From: Dugong dugon
Lineage: Eukaryota > Chordata > Mammalia > Sirenia > Dugongidae
Assembly (NCBI GenBank): GCA_030035585.1
Contig: CM057462.1
Coordinates: 121,143,234 to 121,207,233, forward strand
DNA: 64,000 nt
Direction: 5' to 3'
The notes under the pieces were generated by a model, which worked only from the letters and a program-made list of their open reading frames with translations, had not been told where the DNA came from and ran no database searches. The position numbers and the translations under genes are program-made. Below are positions 11,481 through 22,025 of the stretch, piece after piece (position 1 is the stretch's first letter; each line of letters starts with the position of its first letter).

Positions 11481-12339
11481 GATGCAAGCTTTCAGAGTGT
11501 GGAGTGAACTACAGAGAGCAAAGACTGTAGAAGGCAGAAATGGGCCCTGTGTCTCAAGTCTATTGCTCCAGCACTGTGACCATCACCCAACCTTGACCCA
11601 AGGTTACTCTGGGGGGATTTGACGCCTAGAATGACAGATCTGGAGTCCAGGCCAGAAAATGACACCACACCCTTGAATTGTCTGTTTAATATGTCTTTAG
11701 AATAGAGATTTGAGAATTGCATGAGGGACGTGCAGAGAAGGACCCCTGGTGGCAGCATCCTGCTTCTTTTCTACTCTCACAAGCAATTCAGCTCTGACCC
11801 CAGACTTGCATAATCCACCCAGGAAAGCAAAAGTCTGAGCTGGCTGTGCCCATTCTCCTGAGAAGGCACTTCAGTGACCCTCTGTTATTACTTAAGCATA
11901 CAGCTTTTCAAATCTCACTTCCTACCTCTGGGAGTTTATCAAGTAGTTTGTTCCAATGATATGTAGCATGCTCCCTTAGATGACTTCTGATAAATTCAAT
12001 TTTCTCCACATCATTTCATTTCCAGTGATTTTATTTTTTAGGTTTAAGTGTCCTTTAGTACCTCTTATAGACCGATATCTAAAGCTGCTCTGCTGCTGGC
12101 CCTGCCACAGTCATCCACTAACCTCTCTGACTATGATGGCAGGAAGCAGGTATTCTAGGATTGAACTGAGTGGACAAACAGCTTCAGATCAGGGCACAGA
12201 AAATCTCAATAGTGAAAAAGGCACTTTTGGCCTTAAAGCTGTATTTGGATGTTTTAGGTACCATACTATGGGGAGACAATCAGAGATTTTTGTCTCAAGT
12301 CCCTAGTTGTAGATTGTATTTTACAATGATGACTCCAGT

Positions 12340-12880
12340 AACATTCATATCCCACATTTCTTCTAAAATGTGACTTTAAGCTCTGCCATCAAGTGAAGGA
12401 GTCTAATTCCCCTTTTATGAATCTGGGTTTGTCTTATGAGTTAATTATTGCCAATAGAATGCAGTGGAATTGACGCTGTGTGATTTTCAAGGTTAGGTCA
12501 GAAAAGGCCATGAAGCTCCCAACTGATTCCCTTGGGACAGGGAGATGCCATCTGTCACGTCAGTAGTCTAACTGTGCTGAGACCACCACACTAAAGTCAG
12601 GTATAGATGCTCTCGTCAGCAGTCCTGATTGAGCCAGCCTTCTAGCCACCCCCACCAAGGTCTTTGACATGTGGGTGAAGCCATCTTGAAGCTAATTATT
12701 CATCTGACAGTTAAAGACTACCAAGTAACTTGGTTGACTTCATAAGGAGCAAAAGAATCACCTAGCTGAGCCCTGTGGAGAATCCTGACTTATAGAATTT
12801 ATGAGATAAAATAAAATGGTTTTTGTTTTAAGTCACTAAGTTTTGGGGTAGATTGTTACACAGACTAGAGACTGGAACAT
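12340..12880 (+). mobile_element. Ancient ERVL/MaLR-type LTR relic
   Basis: The 3' half shows 'ccacccccaccaaggtcttt', 'gtgggtgaagccatcttgaag' and the terminal 'taagtcactaagttttgggg' block followed by 'ttacacagac', the layout of old ERVL-group LTRs. It holds no coding potential. Subfamily not assigned. Confidence 0.5.
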
Positions 12881-12884
12881 CCTC

Positions 12885-14350
12885 CATCATTCACATGCAA
12901 TCCCTTTCAAATCCTTTATGTAATTTAAACCAACAAAAATAAAAACAACAAAGATATTTTATCTTGTATTAGGAAATAAACTGACTATGGCCTATATCAC
13001 AATTGTCCCCTAACATGCTACTCAATGAAGAATAGGACTCATCTCACATATGATTTCCTATTTTGCTTTCTGCTCAATAGAATTAGCTTGGTGTGGAACC
13101 GATACCATTTCTGCATGAGCCATGGCAACGGCTAATGATAATTCTTTACACCCCATGGTGTAGTGTATATGAATTAATCAAATTTAAAACATGGCACAGG
13201 TAGAAACACCAGGCTTAGAAATGAACAACTCAGAAACATACAGATTCAGTTACTAGAGTACAGTTGGATTGGAGAATTATTTTCTGAGTTTAAGATGGCT
13301 TTGGAACTTTCCCCTAATTTGGAAGATGACTGAAAGACACTAGACTCTGGAAATAAGGTTGCCCACTGTGGTGATGGTCATGCAGTATTGTCATATGAAA
13401 ATACCTCTCTCTGAAAGTAAGGACTTACAGTATAAATATCTTTGTGGGTGGATTAGTGTTGGCTTTTCTAACTGGAACTTCTATAGTGGGTGACTGAGAA
13501 GAAGGCCTTTTTACCTTCTCACTCGGCTTGAAGGTTGCCTTCTCTTGAGATGGCTAAGGGTTAACCTTGTGTAAGGTAGGTCTTAGAGCCTCACTTACTC
13601 TTCACCTGCAGCCTCTCCCTTTCTTATTCTTTGGACCTCATATCTAAGCCATTATTTTTCTATATTCTTTTTACTTCCTTCTCCTCCTCCCATTCATCCC
13701 CCTTATTTTTCTTTCTCTTGGTCCACTCTCTTTCCATGTTGTGGGTAGGGACGACATCACAGGGTGATTATCCCATTGGGGTGCTGTGCCAGAAGCTTTA
13801 CTTACATGGCTACATTTTGTCTCCTGGCAAGACTTTGAGCTTATTCCTGTAGAGATTATTCCTATTTTTCGTATGAGGAAACTGAGGCTCAGAAAAATGG
13901 AGTTACTTGCCAAAGCTCATCCACCAGGTAAGTGTTAGAGCTGGGTACATTCCTAAAACTGTTTAATTCAAGAAACTGTTCTCTTTCCATTGGTGGCCTG
14001 ATATAGGGGAAACAACTTACCAATTTATCGTTCATAATCAGTGACTAGTTAACTGTGTAGTATTCTCCTTCCACAGTAAGGGTTTGATCATTTAAGCAAA
14101 TCGTTATAAAGTTGAGAGTTAAACAAACAAACAGCAAAGAGCAAAATTCTCCAAGGTTTTTACAGATGGAAATCTGAACCTTAAGGTATTTTGCAGTCAA
14201 GTTTCTGGTGAGCATAGTGGGCAACTCTACAAATACTTTCTTTAATGAGGTTTATTTCCATCTGAAAGGACTGCATATTACACTAATAATGTAGGAGCTT
14301 AAGGAAAAATGGTATCTATTATAAGCTTGGAAATACTGTATAGTATCAAA
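12885..14350. other. Unique sequence with one MIR relic
   Basis: No gene is seen. A pyrimidine-rich patch lies at 13610-13740, and a MIR relic (13855-13950) interrupts the segment. Confidence 0.4.
13855..13950 (-). mobile_element. MIR fragment
   Basis: 'tgaggaaactgaggctcag' then 'gttacttgccaaagctcat' and 'gtaagtgttagagctggg' are the reverse complement of the MIR core and 5' half. Confidence 0.8.
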
Positions 14351-14369
14351 TGGCAATACCCAGCATATA

Positions 14370-14557
14370 TGAGTCAATTCTGACTCATAGCTACCCTATG
14401 GGAGAGAGTAGAACTGCTCCATGGGGTTTCCAAGGCTGTAACCCTTATGGAAGCAGACTGCCACATCTTTCTCCCAAAGAATGTCTGGTGGGTTTGAACT
14501 ACCCAGATATCGGTTAGCAGCCAAGCGCTTAACCACCGTGCCATCAAGCCTTCTTAT
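14370..14557 (-). mobile_element. AfroSINE
   Basis: Head, middle block and tail are all present on the minus strand. A perfect 10-bp target-site duplication, ccagcatata, lies at 14360-14369 and 14558-14567. The insertion hit the 3' end of an L2-type fragment, which resumes at 14568 as 'gtaagggttcaataaatatt'. Confidence 0.92.
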
Positions 14558-14602
14558 CCAGCATATAGTAAGGGTTCAATAAATATTTGTTGAATGAATA
14601 CA
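14558..14602 (+). mobile_element. L2 3'-terminal fragment
   Basis: 'cagcatatagtaagggttc' then 'aataaatatttgttgaatg' is the L2 3' end. The SINE at 14370-14557 interrupts it. Confidence 0.6.
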
Positions 14603-14794
14603 TGATTATTATTAAGATGCTGATTTGCATTTTTTTTAGCATATCCAAACTTTTAGCTTCTGCTGAATTTTGTGACTATACTTCCCACCTGTGAGTGTGT
14701 GGTGGGGGGGGCATAGGAGCATAGTGGGGGGGTTATGGTAGTCTGGACTAACGTAAAAGGCCATACAATCCAGTGTGGGCAAATCATGGTATCA

Positions 14795-14880
14795 TTCTGG
14801 ACCTCAATTTACTTATTTTCAAAGTAAAAGATTGAATGAGATGGCCTCTCTGGCCCCCTCTGGTTCTGTATGTGACCATC
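14795..14880 (+). mobile_element. MIR fragment, weak
   Basis: 'ggacctcaatttacttattt' followed by 'gatggcctctctggccccct' resembles the 3' half of a MIR. Confidence 0.4.
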
Positions 14881-14884
14881 TTGA

Positions 14885-15423
14885 TTCTTACATTGAGACC
14901 TACATACATTCTCATTAAAGTTGAATCTGGGAAACTGGTAGCAAGAGTGCTGAGTATAATCATACAGTAGGGATTTTTAATTCAAACATTATTTATCCAG
15001 CACTAATCAAAACTACAATGAAAGGATTAAAAAACTAAAAAGCAGGCTGAGAAACTGCCAGACTATAAAACAAATGCTTTTCCTCTCCAGCTCTCAGACT
15101 CTAACATATGGGGGATTTACAGGTGTTAAAATTGCCCCTGAAAGAAGCTTTTCATTTCCTGGGGTGATGGAAATATATTGATAATTACAGGGGGAAATTG
15201 GTTTTTTTTTTTTTTAATAAAACAATTAAAAGGGCTCAGCGTTTAAATGAAGGCGAATGTAATTTTCCTTTATTTTATCTATCATTAAATGGATGTTACA
15301 AGCTATTAGAAGAATTTAATCAAGGCTGATTTTAAAATGCAGTCCGTCATTATGTGGATAGTCGGAAAAGAGGGTGAGAAAAGCCAGGGCACTGTACACA
15401 TGTGCGTCTGCGTGCGCGCGCGT

Positions 15424-15459
<36 letters not shown>

Positions 15460-15860
15460 CTATTAGGGGTTTGTTTCTTTAAAAATCATGACATCAGTGA
15501 CGTGAGTGTGCAACCGGGGAATATAGGTATCCAAGGATGCAATCCTGCTTCCTGTTGAGAGTCTATTCTCAATTTAGTGGGGGTATTACACAATACTTCC
15601 TCTCTCTCTCTCTTTTTTCTAGTTGTTAGTACATGATCGTAATAATTAGTGAGCATCAATACATGACGTCTGAACAGGTTTTAACAGACTTGAGCACTGT
15701 AGTCGGGTATGGCTCTCATTGCGTTCATCTCTTCCCAACTCCGTGCTCAGGGATGTAGCGTCTGTAGTTTGAAATCATCCATGGTGAGAGTTCTGACACC
15801 ATGGAAATCATGAGATGTTGCTAGTCAGCTCCTCTGCCCCTAGATCCGGTTGTTATTTAG
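14885..15860. other. Unique sequence, possible conserved noncoding block
   Basis: No gene is seen. The stretch at about 15160-15350 (AT-rich, several TAATTA/ATTAAA-type motifs) is my best candidate here for a conserved noncoding element. A dinucleotide tract follows at 15409-15458. Confidence 0.4.
15409..15458. repeat. Alternating purine-pyrimidine tract (CG/TG then CA repeats)
   Basis: Fifty bases alternate strictly pyrimidine-purine: a CG-rich 5' part (tgcgtgcgcgcgcgtgcg) runs straight into (CA)n. This composition favours Z-DNA. Confidence 0.9.
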
Positions 15861-15864
15861 CGGT

Positions 15865-16073
15865 CGTTGTTATTGTTAGATGCTGTGGAGTAGATTGTGA
15901 CTCATAGCCACCCCATGTGACAGAGTAGAAATGCGCTCCATAGGGTTTCCTAGGCTGTAATCTTTATGGGAGCAGATCACCAGGTCTTTCTTCCTCAGAG
16001 CCACTGGGTGGGTTCAAACCGCTGACATTTCTGTTAGCTGCTGAGCGTTTAACCATTGCACCATCAGGGCTCC
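15865..16073 (-). mobile_element. AfroSINE
   Basis: Complete minus-strand copy from the 'gttgttattgttag' tail to the 'atcagggctcc' head terminus. I could not find a clean target-site duplication. Confidence 0.9.
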
Positions 16074-16219
16074 TTATATTTATATAATCAGCGGTATGTA
16101 TTTATCAGAACACCAGGATTATAGTTAAATAAAGTGACAACAAAACTAATAGGGCACATTACATTTATTATTGTTTGCAACGATAATTAAGTATAAATGA
16201 TGACCATTTATATACAGAA

Positions 16220-16410
16220 CCAGCTGCCCTTGGCAGAGCACCCGTTACGTGTCAGGCACTATGCCTTTTACAGATTTTCTGTAGTCCTCCTGCAAGGAAG
16301 GTGTCACTGTCTCCATTTGATAGGTGAAGAAACTAAGACTCAAACTGAGACTCAAGTACTGCCCATGGTCACACAGCTATTTAACTGCTCAGCCAGGTTT
16401 CCAACCTACG
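16220..16410 (-). mobile_element. MIR
   Basis: A long reverse-strand MIR: 'gtgtcaggcactatgcc', 'gatttgataggtgaagaaac'-type core, and 'catggtcacacagctattt'. Confidence 0.75.
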
Positions 16411-16414
16411 GAAG

Positions 16415-16770
16415 TCTCCCCCTGCAATGAATGAGCACAAGTGTTGCTGAGATAAGCTGATGAGGTTGCAGTGAAGGGATGATGCTGAGGGAAGCAAAAG
16501 TAGTCAGAAGCCTCTTTGTAAGACTCCTGGATTCCAAAATTCAGAGGCTAAGCTGTCCAATGCCTCGGTCCTGCCAATGGCTCAGGAGTTGATGGATAAG
16601 ACATTGGCATTCTGGGAGGCCCAAATTTTCATCTACACTGGAGCGAGCCCTTGTGAGTCTTCATAGAGCTGAGAAATAGTTCCCAGGACAGCCTAACTCC
16701 CATGAGGGATTGTCTCTCTGCCCTTGCCTTGATGTGTTTGTCACCGAGGTTTTCTTTTAGACCTCCAAAA
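16415..16770. other. Unique sequence, nothing recognised
   Basis: No gene, repeat or structured element is seen. Confidence 0.4.
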
Positions 16771-16771
16771 C

Positions 16772-16988
16772 GGACAACAAAAAACCAAACCTATTGCCAT
16801 CAGTTGATTCTGACTCATGGTGACCCTGCGCGTTACAGAGTAGAAATGCGCTCCATAGGGTTTCCTTGGCTGTAATCTTTACAGAAGCAGGTTACCAGGC
16901 CTTTCTTCCGTGTGTTGTTGGGTGGATTGGAAAGGCCAATCTTTAGGTTAGTAGTTGAGCACAAACTGTTTGCACCACCCAGGGACCT
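16772..16988 (-). mobile_element. AfroSINE, 'accaccca' head subtype
   Basis: The head terminus reads 'ccacccagggacc' instead of 'ccaccagggctcc', so it belongs to the second AfroSINE subtype also seen at 17981, 30279, 33624, 36308, 40130, 52004, 53354 and 60286. Imperfect flanking duplication: ttttagacctccaa against ttttcagacttccaa. Confidence 0.85.
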
Positions 16989-16989
16989 T

Positions 16990-17978
16990 TTTTCAGACTT
17001 CCAACCACTGATTTTTCTTCTCCTTGAACACTCTCCCTCTCCCTCTTTCTCTCTCTCTGACTTCCCTTCCTTTTTTGGCATCTGGCAGCCCAAGTCTTTA
17101 TCTACCTGTTCAGTCCCTTCCTGCCTTTCCTTCTTATTACCTAACTTCATCTTTGCTCCTGTCAGCATCTTAACAGAACATGATCTCTTCCAATTTTCTG
17201 AACAATCCCAGAGTTTCCCAGGGTAACAGGGCAGTAACATTTTATTATTCCAAAAACAGGCAACAGAGTTTCTTTCAGGCAAGAAGTATCTTTGTTTAAA
17301 GAAGATGCCTTGATGAGTGCTTGTGGGAAAGGCCTCTAGACTGGCATGCAGTCTTTAAAGGGGGAAGAAGAGCTGCTCTATGTGATAAATGAAGAAAATT
17401 TAGGAGCTAAGAGAGTGGAACCTAGGGATGAGGTGAGGAGGAGCAGAAACAGGAGGAGGGAGAGAGCAGAATCCCTCCTGGGACATTTCCGTAAAGTTTA
17501 AAAAACCTGTGAAAGAGTTGGGGGAGGGTTTAAATTTTTTTTTTTTTAATTTTGGGAAATTAAGAAGGAACTGGATTCCACACAAATGTTGATGTTGTGG
17601 GACAGAGGAATCTAGTTTGGAAACTGGAGCAAAGACCTTGAAGAGGGGCCCCTGAAATCAAGCAGAAATCTAAGGGAGAGTTTTGGGCTTCCAAAGGCTA
17701 CAGAATGGGTGGAAGGTAGGTTCTGACCAGTTTTCTCCGTACTCACAAAGATCTGGGGGCCTTGGCTGACATCTGGGTTTCCTTACCATCCAACAGCTCT
17801 TGGCTTTCCCAAACAGTCTGCCCTGGTCTTGACTGGCATCAAATATTCTCTTTCCCCTTCTCCCCTTTTCTCTCCTTGGGCCATATGCAGGCTTAGGATG
17901 GCCAGCTGGTAGTATGACAGTGCAGAATTACTGGGGGCAATGAGGTCAGGGAGATGGAGTACTAGAACGTGAAAGAGA
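16990..17978. other. Unique sequence, nothing recognised
   Basis: It contains a strong pyrimidine tract (17010-17060) and an A/T homopolymer patch (17535-17548). The long frame on the minus strand (16833-17282) runs through the SINE and the simple sequence and is not credible as a gene. Confidence 0.4.
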
Positions 17979-17980
17979 GG

Positions 17981-18186
17981 CCAAAAACAAACAAACAAAC
18001 AAACTAGTTGCTGTTGAATGTATTCTGACTCATGGTGACCCCACGTGTTTCAGAGTAGAACCGTGCTCCATAGGGTTTTCAATGGCTGATTTTCAGAAGA
18101 AGAATGCCACTTTGCAAGACTGCTTCCAAAGTGTTAACCTTTAGCTTAACAGACAAACACTTAACCATTTGTACCACCCAGGGACT
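17981..18186 (-). mobile_element. AfroSINE, second subtype, with (CAAA)n tail
   Basis: The tail on the plus strand is an 'aaacaaacaaacaaac' run (17983-18004). The RTE-like block and a rearranged middle lead to the head terminus 'accacccagggact'. Confidence 0.85.
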
Positions 18187-18189
18187 CAG

Positions 18190-19094
18190 AAGAGGATCAA
18201 AGTCCAAGAAAAGAGAGTGGGAGTCATTAAAGAGAATTTCGATTTAATAGACAACCCCTTGCCAAATATAATAAAGCAAAACAAATACACACCTCAAAGT
18301 AAAACTGACATAAAAACAGGAAAAACAAACCCCAAAAAACTCAACAACAACAATACAATCCCACTTTCCTGATGGTGGTAAGGTGAGATGGGAACAATCA
18401 AGGATAGCCTTGGTGACTGGGGCACAAATGGCAATCTAAGATTGAGTGCTGGGCCAAGCCAACAGCTGGTGACCATGGGGGCATTTTATGCCTTACACAG
18501 TTACTCACATGCACACACCAGTAAGAACTGATGTCTTAAGTTTGGTCACCAAGTACGACGTTGAAATTGGAAGGATGCAAAATAGGCCTTTATGAGCGCT
18601 GTGGCGTGTTAATGAAGGCGTGGGAAGCCTGTCCATGGCTGACATTGCAAAGACAGAACTGGAGGAGATCCCCCTTCAAGTCCTGGTGGATGGAGTTTGA
18701 AATGGATAACTGGTTTAAAAAAATGACATTATGAGTGCTTGGGATGTGAGTAAAACACCTCAAATTCTTCAACCAGCCAACTGTAAATAGATGAACAATA
18801 GTCCCATTTTTTATGACTTGCCTTAGTCACTGAAGGTGATTTCCTGTACTCCAGAAAATTGTTACTGTGAACTACAGAAAAAAAATGTAAAATTGTTTCT
18901 GTAAAAATACAGAAAAGCTGTCAGACTGTGGTTGCCATAGCCCTTAGTCAGTAAAACAACCCCAAATAGTAGAAAAACATTTCAACTTCTACCAAAAGAA
19001 AAAAAGAAAGTCACTCAACTAAATCGCTCAGACTTTAAAAGCACAACAGCATTTCTCATTTGGCTTTAGTGTAGAAATAGAAATTCTAACAAAG
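18190..19094. other. Unique sequence upstream of the full-length L1
   Basis: AT-rich with two A-rich patches; no gene or older repeat was recognised. It is the empty-site left flank of the L1 insertion. Confidence 0.4.
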
Positions 19095-19103
19095 GTAATT
19101 CTC

Positions 19104-20543
19104 GGACTTCTTGGGGGCAAGATGGCGCTCTAGGCAGAAACACCACGCCGTCCCTCCACAGCAAAGATCCGAAAAACTAAGCCTAACAGAGAATCAACAA
19201 TCCTGAAACCCTAGAACACCAAATGAAGAGACAAAGAACTCAGCCAAACACCAAACGGAGTGAGAATACTAAAAGAGAACGGAGAGCGAGGAGAGACTCA
19301 GGCAGAGATTCCTTACCAGCTAACGCAGCGCGGATCCACCATCTTGGATTCCTATCGGAGACCAGCGAACGGGAGAGCAGCCTTGCAGAGCATCTGGTCG
19401 GAGACAGAACGACCGGTAAACTGCGGTGCGCGCTCTCCCACCACCCACCCCTCTCCGCCTCAGCTGGGGATCCCCTGCTTTCCGTGGCCGGAGTCCCTGA
19501 GCTGGGTGGCACCGGTGCTTGGATTCCGCGCGCCTGGGCTGGCGGCTTTCTGGGAGCCGTTTGCTGGCGGCTAGCGAGCCTTTTTCTGCTGCCTCCCCCT
19601 CCTTTTGTCTGGGTGCCTGGTTCCGAGTGCCATCTCTGCTCTCTCCTGCCGGGCTGTAGGGCTGCGTTCAGGCGTGTGGCTGTTTCTAGGTCTGGGCTCC
19701 CGCACGGGTGGGATCCTGGGGCCTTTGTTTGTTGGCCCCTCTGCTTCCCGTGGCCACGGTCTCTTAACCCCGAGACTACCGGCTTCTTGGAATTTGCGCC
19801 CCTGAGTGGGGGCTCTCTGGGTCCCATTTGTAGGCACTGACTGCTGGTGTTGCCCTTTTTTTTTTTTTTTTCAATTTTATTTTTCTTCCTTTTTTGATTA
19901 GTTTTGTCATCTTTTACCTCTTTTTTCCTTTTGTCTTTCTTCATTGCTTAATTTCTCATCTCTCTATCTCTTCCTTCTCTTTCTGATCCCTGAATACCAG
20001 GCGATGTATGCCTCTGTACCTTCTGGCCAGGCTGAGCTGCGAAAATTGAGACCGACTCCCCCAGACCTCGTAGCTGCATCGGTGGGATCCCTGGGAACTT
20101 TGCAGTTCTTTAACTTTTCTGATTTTTATTTGTTCATTCTTTCCTTTTCTTTCTCTTCCCCCTTCTGGTTTCCTCCATCCCATAGTCTCTCATCTGTACA
20201 TTCCAACGACAAGCTCCCCTAGCATTCTTTTATGTTCGTACGCATTTTGCTCCTCCTCCTCTCTCCTCTCTCCCATATCCAGCTTAGCTTCACACATAAC
20301 CATCTTCCCGCTGCACCCTACCTACCTGCACTGTGCACTAGACATCACACCACCAAGCGGTGCAGGCATGCCCTATTGGAACCTGCCCAGCACTGACTAC
20401 CGACCGTCCTGGTGGCTGCGGTGAGTGCCACAAGCAACCCGTCCCAGTGGCTCCTCCTCAGCTAGATCTGCCCAGCTGTACCACAAGAACGAAAAAAAAA
20501 AAAAAAAAATCTACAATCAATAAACGAGAGAAATATCTACTGA
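19104..20543 (+). promoter_or_regulatory. L1 5'UTR with internal promoter region
   Basis: The region starts within 15 bases of a YY1-type motif (caagatggcg, 19118-19127), the same element that positions transcription starts in human L1. The block at about 19310-19810 is strikingly GC- and CpG-rich compared with the AT-rich surroundings, as expected for an L1 promoter. It is followed by a long pyrimidine tract (19856-19985) and, just before ORF1, an A-run (20490-20509). Promoter activity is inferred from position and composition. Confidence 0.75.
19118..19127 (+). promoter_or_regulatory. YY1-type motif at the L1 5' end
   Basis: caagatggcg matches the core AANATGGCG motif. It lies 14 bases into the element, the expected place for an L1 start-site determinant. 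Binding is inferred. Confidence 0.65.
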
Positions 20544-21591
20544 ATGCCCCGAAAACAGCAAACAATATCAAAACATTTACAAAAACAAGACAAGATGGAT
20601 CCAATAGGCGTCCAAATTAAAACACCAGATAACTCTCCTGTGGAAGAAAATGCACTAGAAGTACCTGATACGGAACTCAAATCACTAATACTCGGAATTT
20701 TCCAAGAACTGAGGCAAAAAGCTGACAAACATGAGGAAAAAATAGACAAATTTATGGAAAACACAGACAAAAAATTGGAAGAATTCAGGAAGATGATGCA
20801 GGAACAAAATGCCAAAATAAATTCACAACTTGAAATTATACAAAAACAACAGTTAGAAATCCAAAAGATAAACAACAAGATTTCAGAAATGGACGGTGTC
20901 ATAGAAGGGCTGAGAAGTAGATTTGAAACCATGGAAGACAGGATCAGTGGAACTGAAGACAAACACTTGGATACAACTCTGTTTCAGGAAAACTCAGAAA
21001 AAAGAACAAAGAAAAATGAAGAGACACTGAGAGTTATGTGGGACACAATTAAAAGCAAAAACTTACGAGTGATTGGCATCCCAGAACGGGGAGAAAACAG
21101 AAAACACAGAGAGGATCATTGACGAACTGCTGACAGAAAACTTTCCCAATATCATGAAAGATGAAAAGCTGGCCATCCAAGAAGCTCAACGAACCCCATA
21201 TAGAAGAGACCCCAAAAGAAAATCACCAAGACATATCATATTCACACTCGCTAAAACTAAAGACAAACAAAGAATCCTGAGAGCAGCTCGTGAAAAACAA
21301 GAAGTCACATACAGAGGAGAAACAATAAGACTAAGCTCAGATTATTCGGCAGAAACCATGCAGGCAAGAAGGCAATGGGATGACATATATAAAACCTTGA
21401 AAGAAAAAAATTGTCAGCCAAGAATAATATATCCTGCAAAACTCTCATTCAGATTTGATGGTGAAATTAGGTGATTTCCAGATAAACAGAAACTAAAGGA
21501 ATATGCAAAAGTCAAACCAAACTTACAAGAATTATTAAAGGGAGTTCTTCGATCTGAGGACAAACAGCTTCAGCCCTCAGGCAGGACCTAG
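20544..21591 (+). pseudogene. L1 ORF1 (RNA-binding chaperone), disabled
   Basis: ORF1p coats L1 RNA as a trimer. The frame begins with an ATG at 20544. Residues about 40-140 are a heptad-rich, charged coiled coil, followed by the RRM-like core with 'NLRVIGIPE' (around residue 173). The frame is lost by a small indel at about 21088-21096: the second frame picks up with '..TENTERIIDELLTENF'. It carries the C-terminal domain ('RIIYPAKLSF') until a TGA at 21472-21474. Reading on in the same frame gives a normal ORF1 C-terminus ('DKQKLKEYAKVKPNLQELL') up to TAG at 21589-21591, so the TGA is a premature stop. Intended length would be about 349 residues, near that of other mammalian ORF1 proteins. 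Confidence 0.93.
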
Positions 21592-22021
21592 GACCTAGGA
21601 CGCAGGTTCACATGAACCAGATACCATTCTAGGAACTGAACTACAGAGGACTTTCCAAAAACAAAAGATATTCAACAGGGAATCAGAGAAATCAATCAAA
21701 GGATGACAACAACATCAAAACAATGAAAGAGGGAACAAACGGCATAGGTATAGAACCTTCTAAAGGAGAGGAAGGCAAGGCGATACCAAGTAACGGTAGA
21801 CTGCTTCAAAATTATAAAGATAAGGGTAAAATTCATGGTAACCACAAAAAAGTTAACAAACCAACTCATAAAAATAAAGACGAAAAACATAAAGTCTCAA
21901 AAAAAACAAAACCTACAAAAACAAAAGAAATGAACACAAACTCCACAAACAAAAGGAACTCAGCACAAGAGAGTAAGAAGAACAAAGAAAACTTCAGCAT
22001 CACAAAAAAAAGCACTACAAA
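21592..22021 (+). other. L1 inter-ORF region (430 bp)
   Basis: From the ancestral ORF1 stop to the ORF2 ATG there are 430 bases, much longer than the spacer of human L1 (about 60) or mouse L1 (about 40). It begins with a small tandem repeat of 'ggaccta'. It is strongly A-rich on the plus strand and contains the 100-codon frame described next. Confidence 0.8.
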
Positions 22022-22025
22022 ATGA
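21723..22025 (+). CDS. Lysine-rich 100-residue frame between L1 ORF1 and ORF2, unknown
   Basis: This is an open frame from ATG 21723 to TGA 22023-22025. The stop overlaps the ORF2 start as ATGA (22022-22025), a layout that allows termination-reinitiation. The predicted protein is highly basic and of low complexity (many Lys, Thr, Asn; runs such as 'KKNKENFSITKKSTTK'), with no motif I recognise. The A-rich composition of the strand lowers the chance of stops and biases any frame to Lys, so it may be fortuitous. No function is claimed. If conserved in other L1 copies it would be an extra L1 ORF. Confidence 0.3.
   Translation: MKEGTNGIGIEPSKGEEGKAIPSNGRLLQNYKDKGKIHGNHKKVNKPTHKNKDEKHKVSKKTKPTKTKEMNTNSTNKRNSAQESKKNKENFSITKKSTTK

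Larger units (their letters stand above)
9066..12335. other. Mostly unique sequence with two weak MIR relics
   Basis: No gene is seen. MIR-like minus-strand remnants lie at about 9590-9710 ('gaagaaactgaggcacaggg') and 11365-11475. A poly-A tract lies at 10090-10103. The part at 10050-10400 has an AT-rich, TAAT-motif-rich look with short GC islands and could be conserved noncoding DNA. Confidence 0.45.

Noticed and set aside
16833-17282. 149-codon minus-strand frame as a protein gene
   Set aside because: It runs through an AfroSINE and a pyrimidine-rich simple stretch; no domain, no splice context.
19310-19810. CpG island marking a host promoter
   Set aside because: The CpG-rich block is the L1 5'UTR, bounded by the element's own target-site duplication.
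19223-19840. 205-codon sense frame in the L1 5'UTR as a host gene
   Set aside because: It is inside the full-length L1, in GC-rich sequence where stops are rare. Kept only as an observation.
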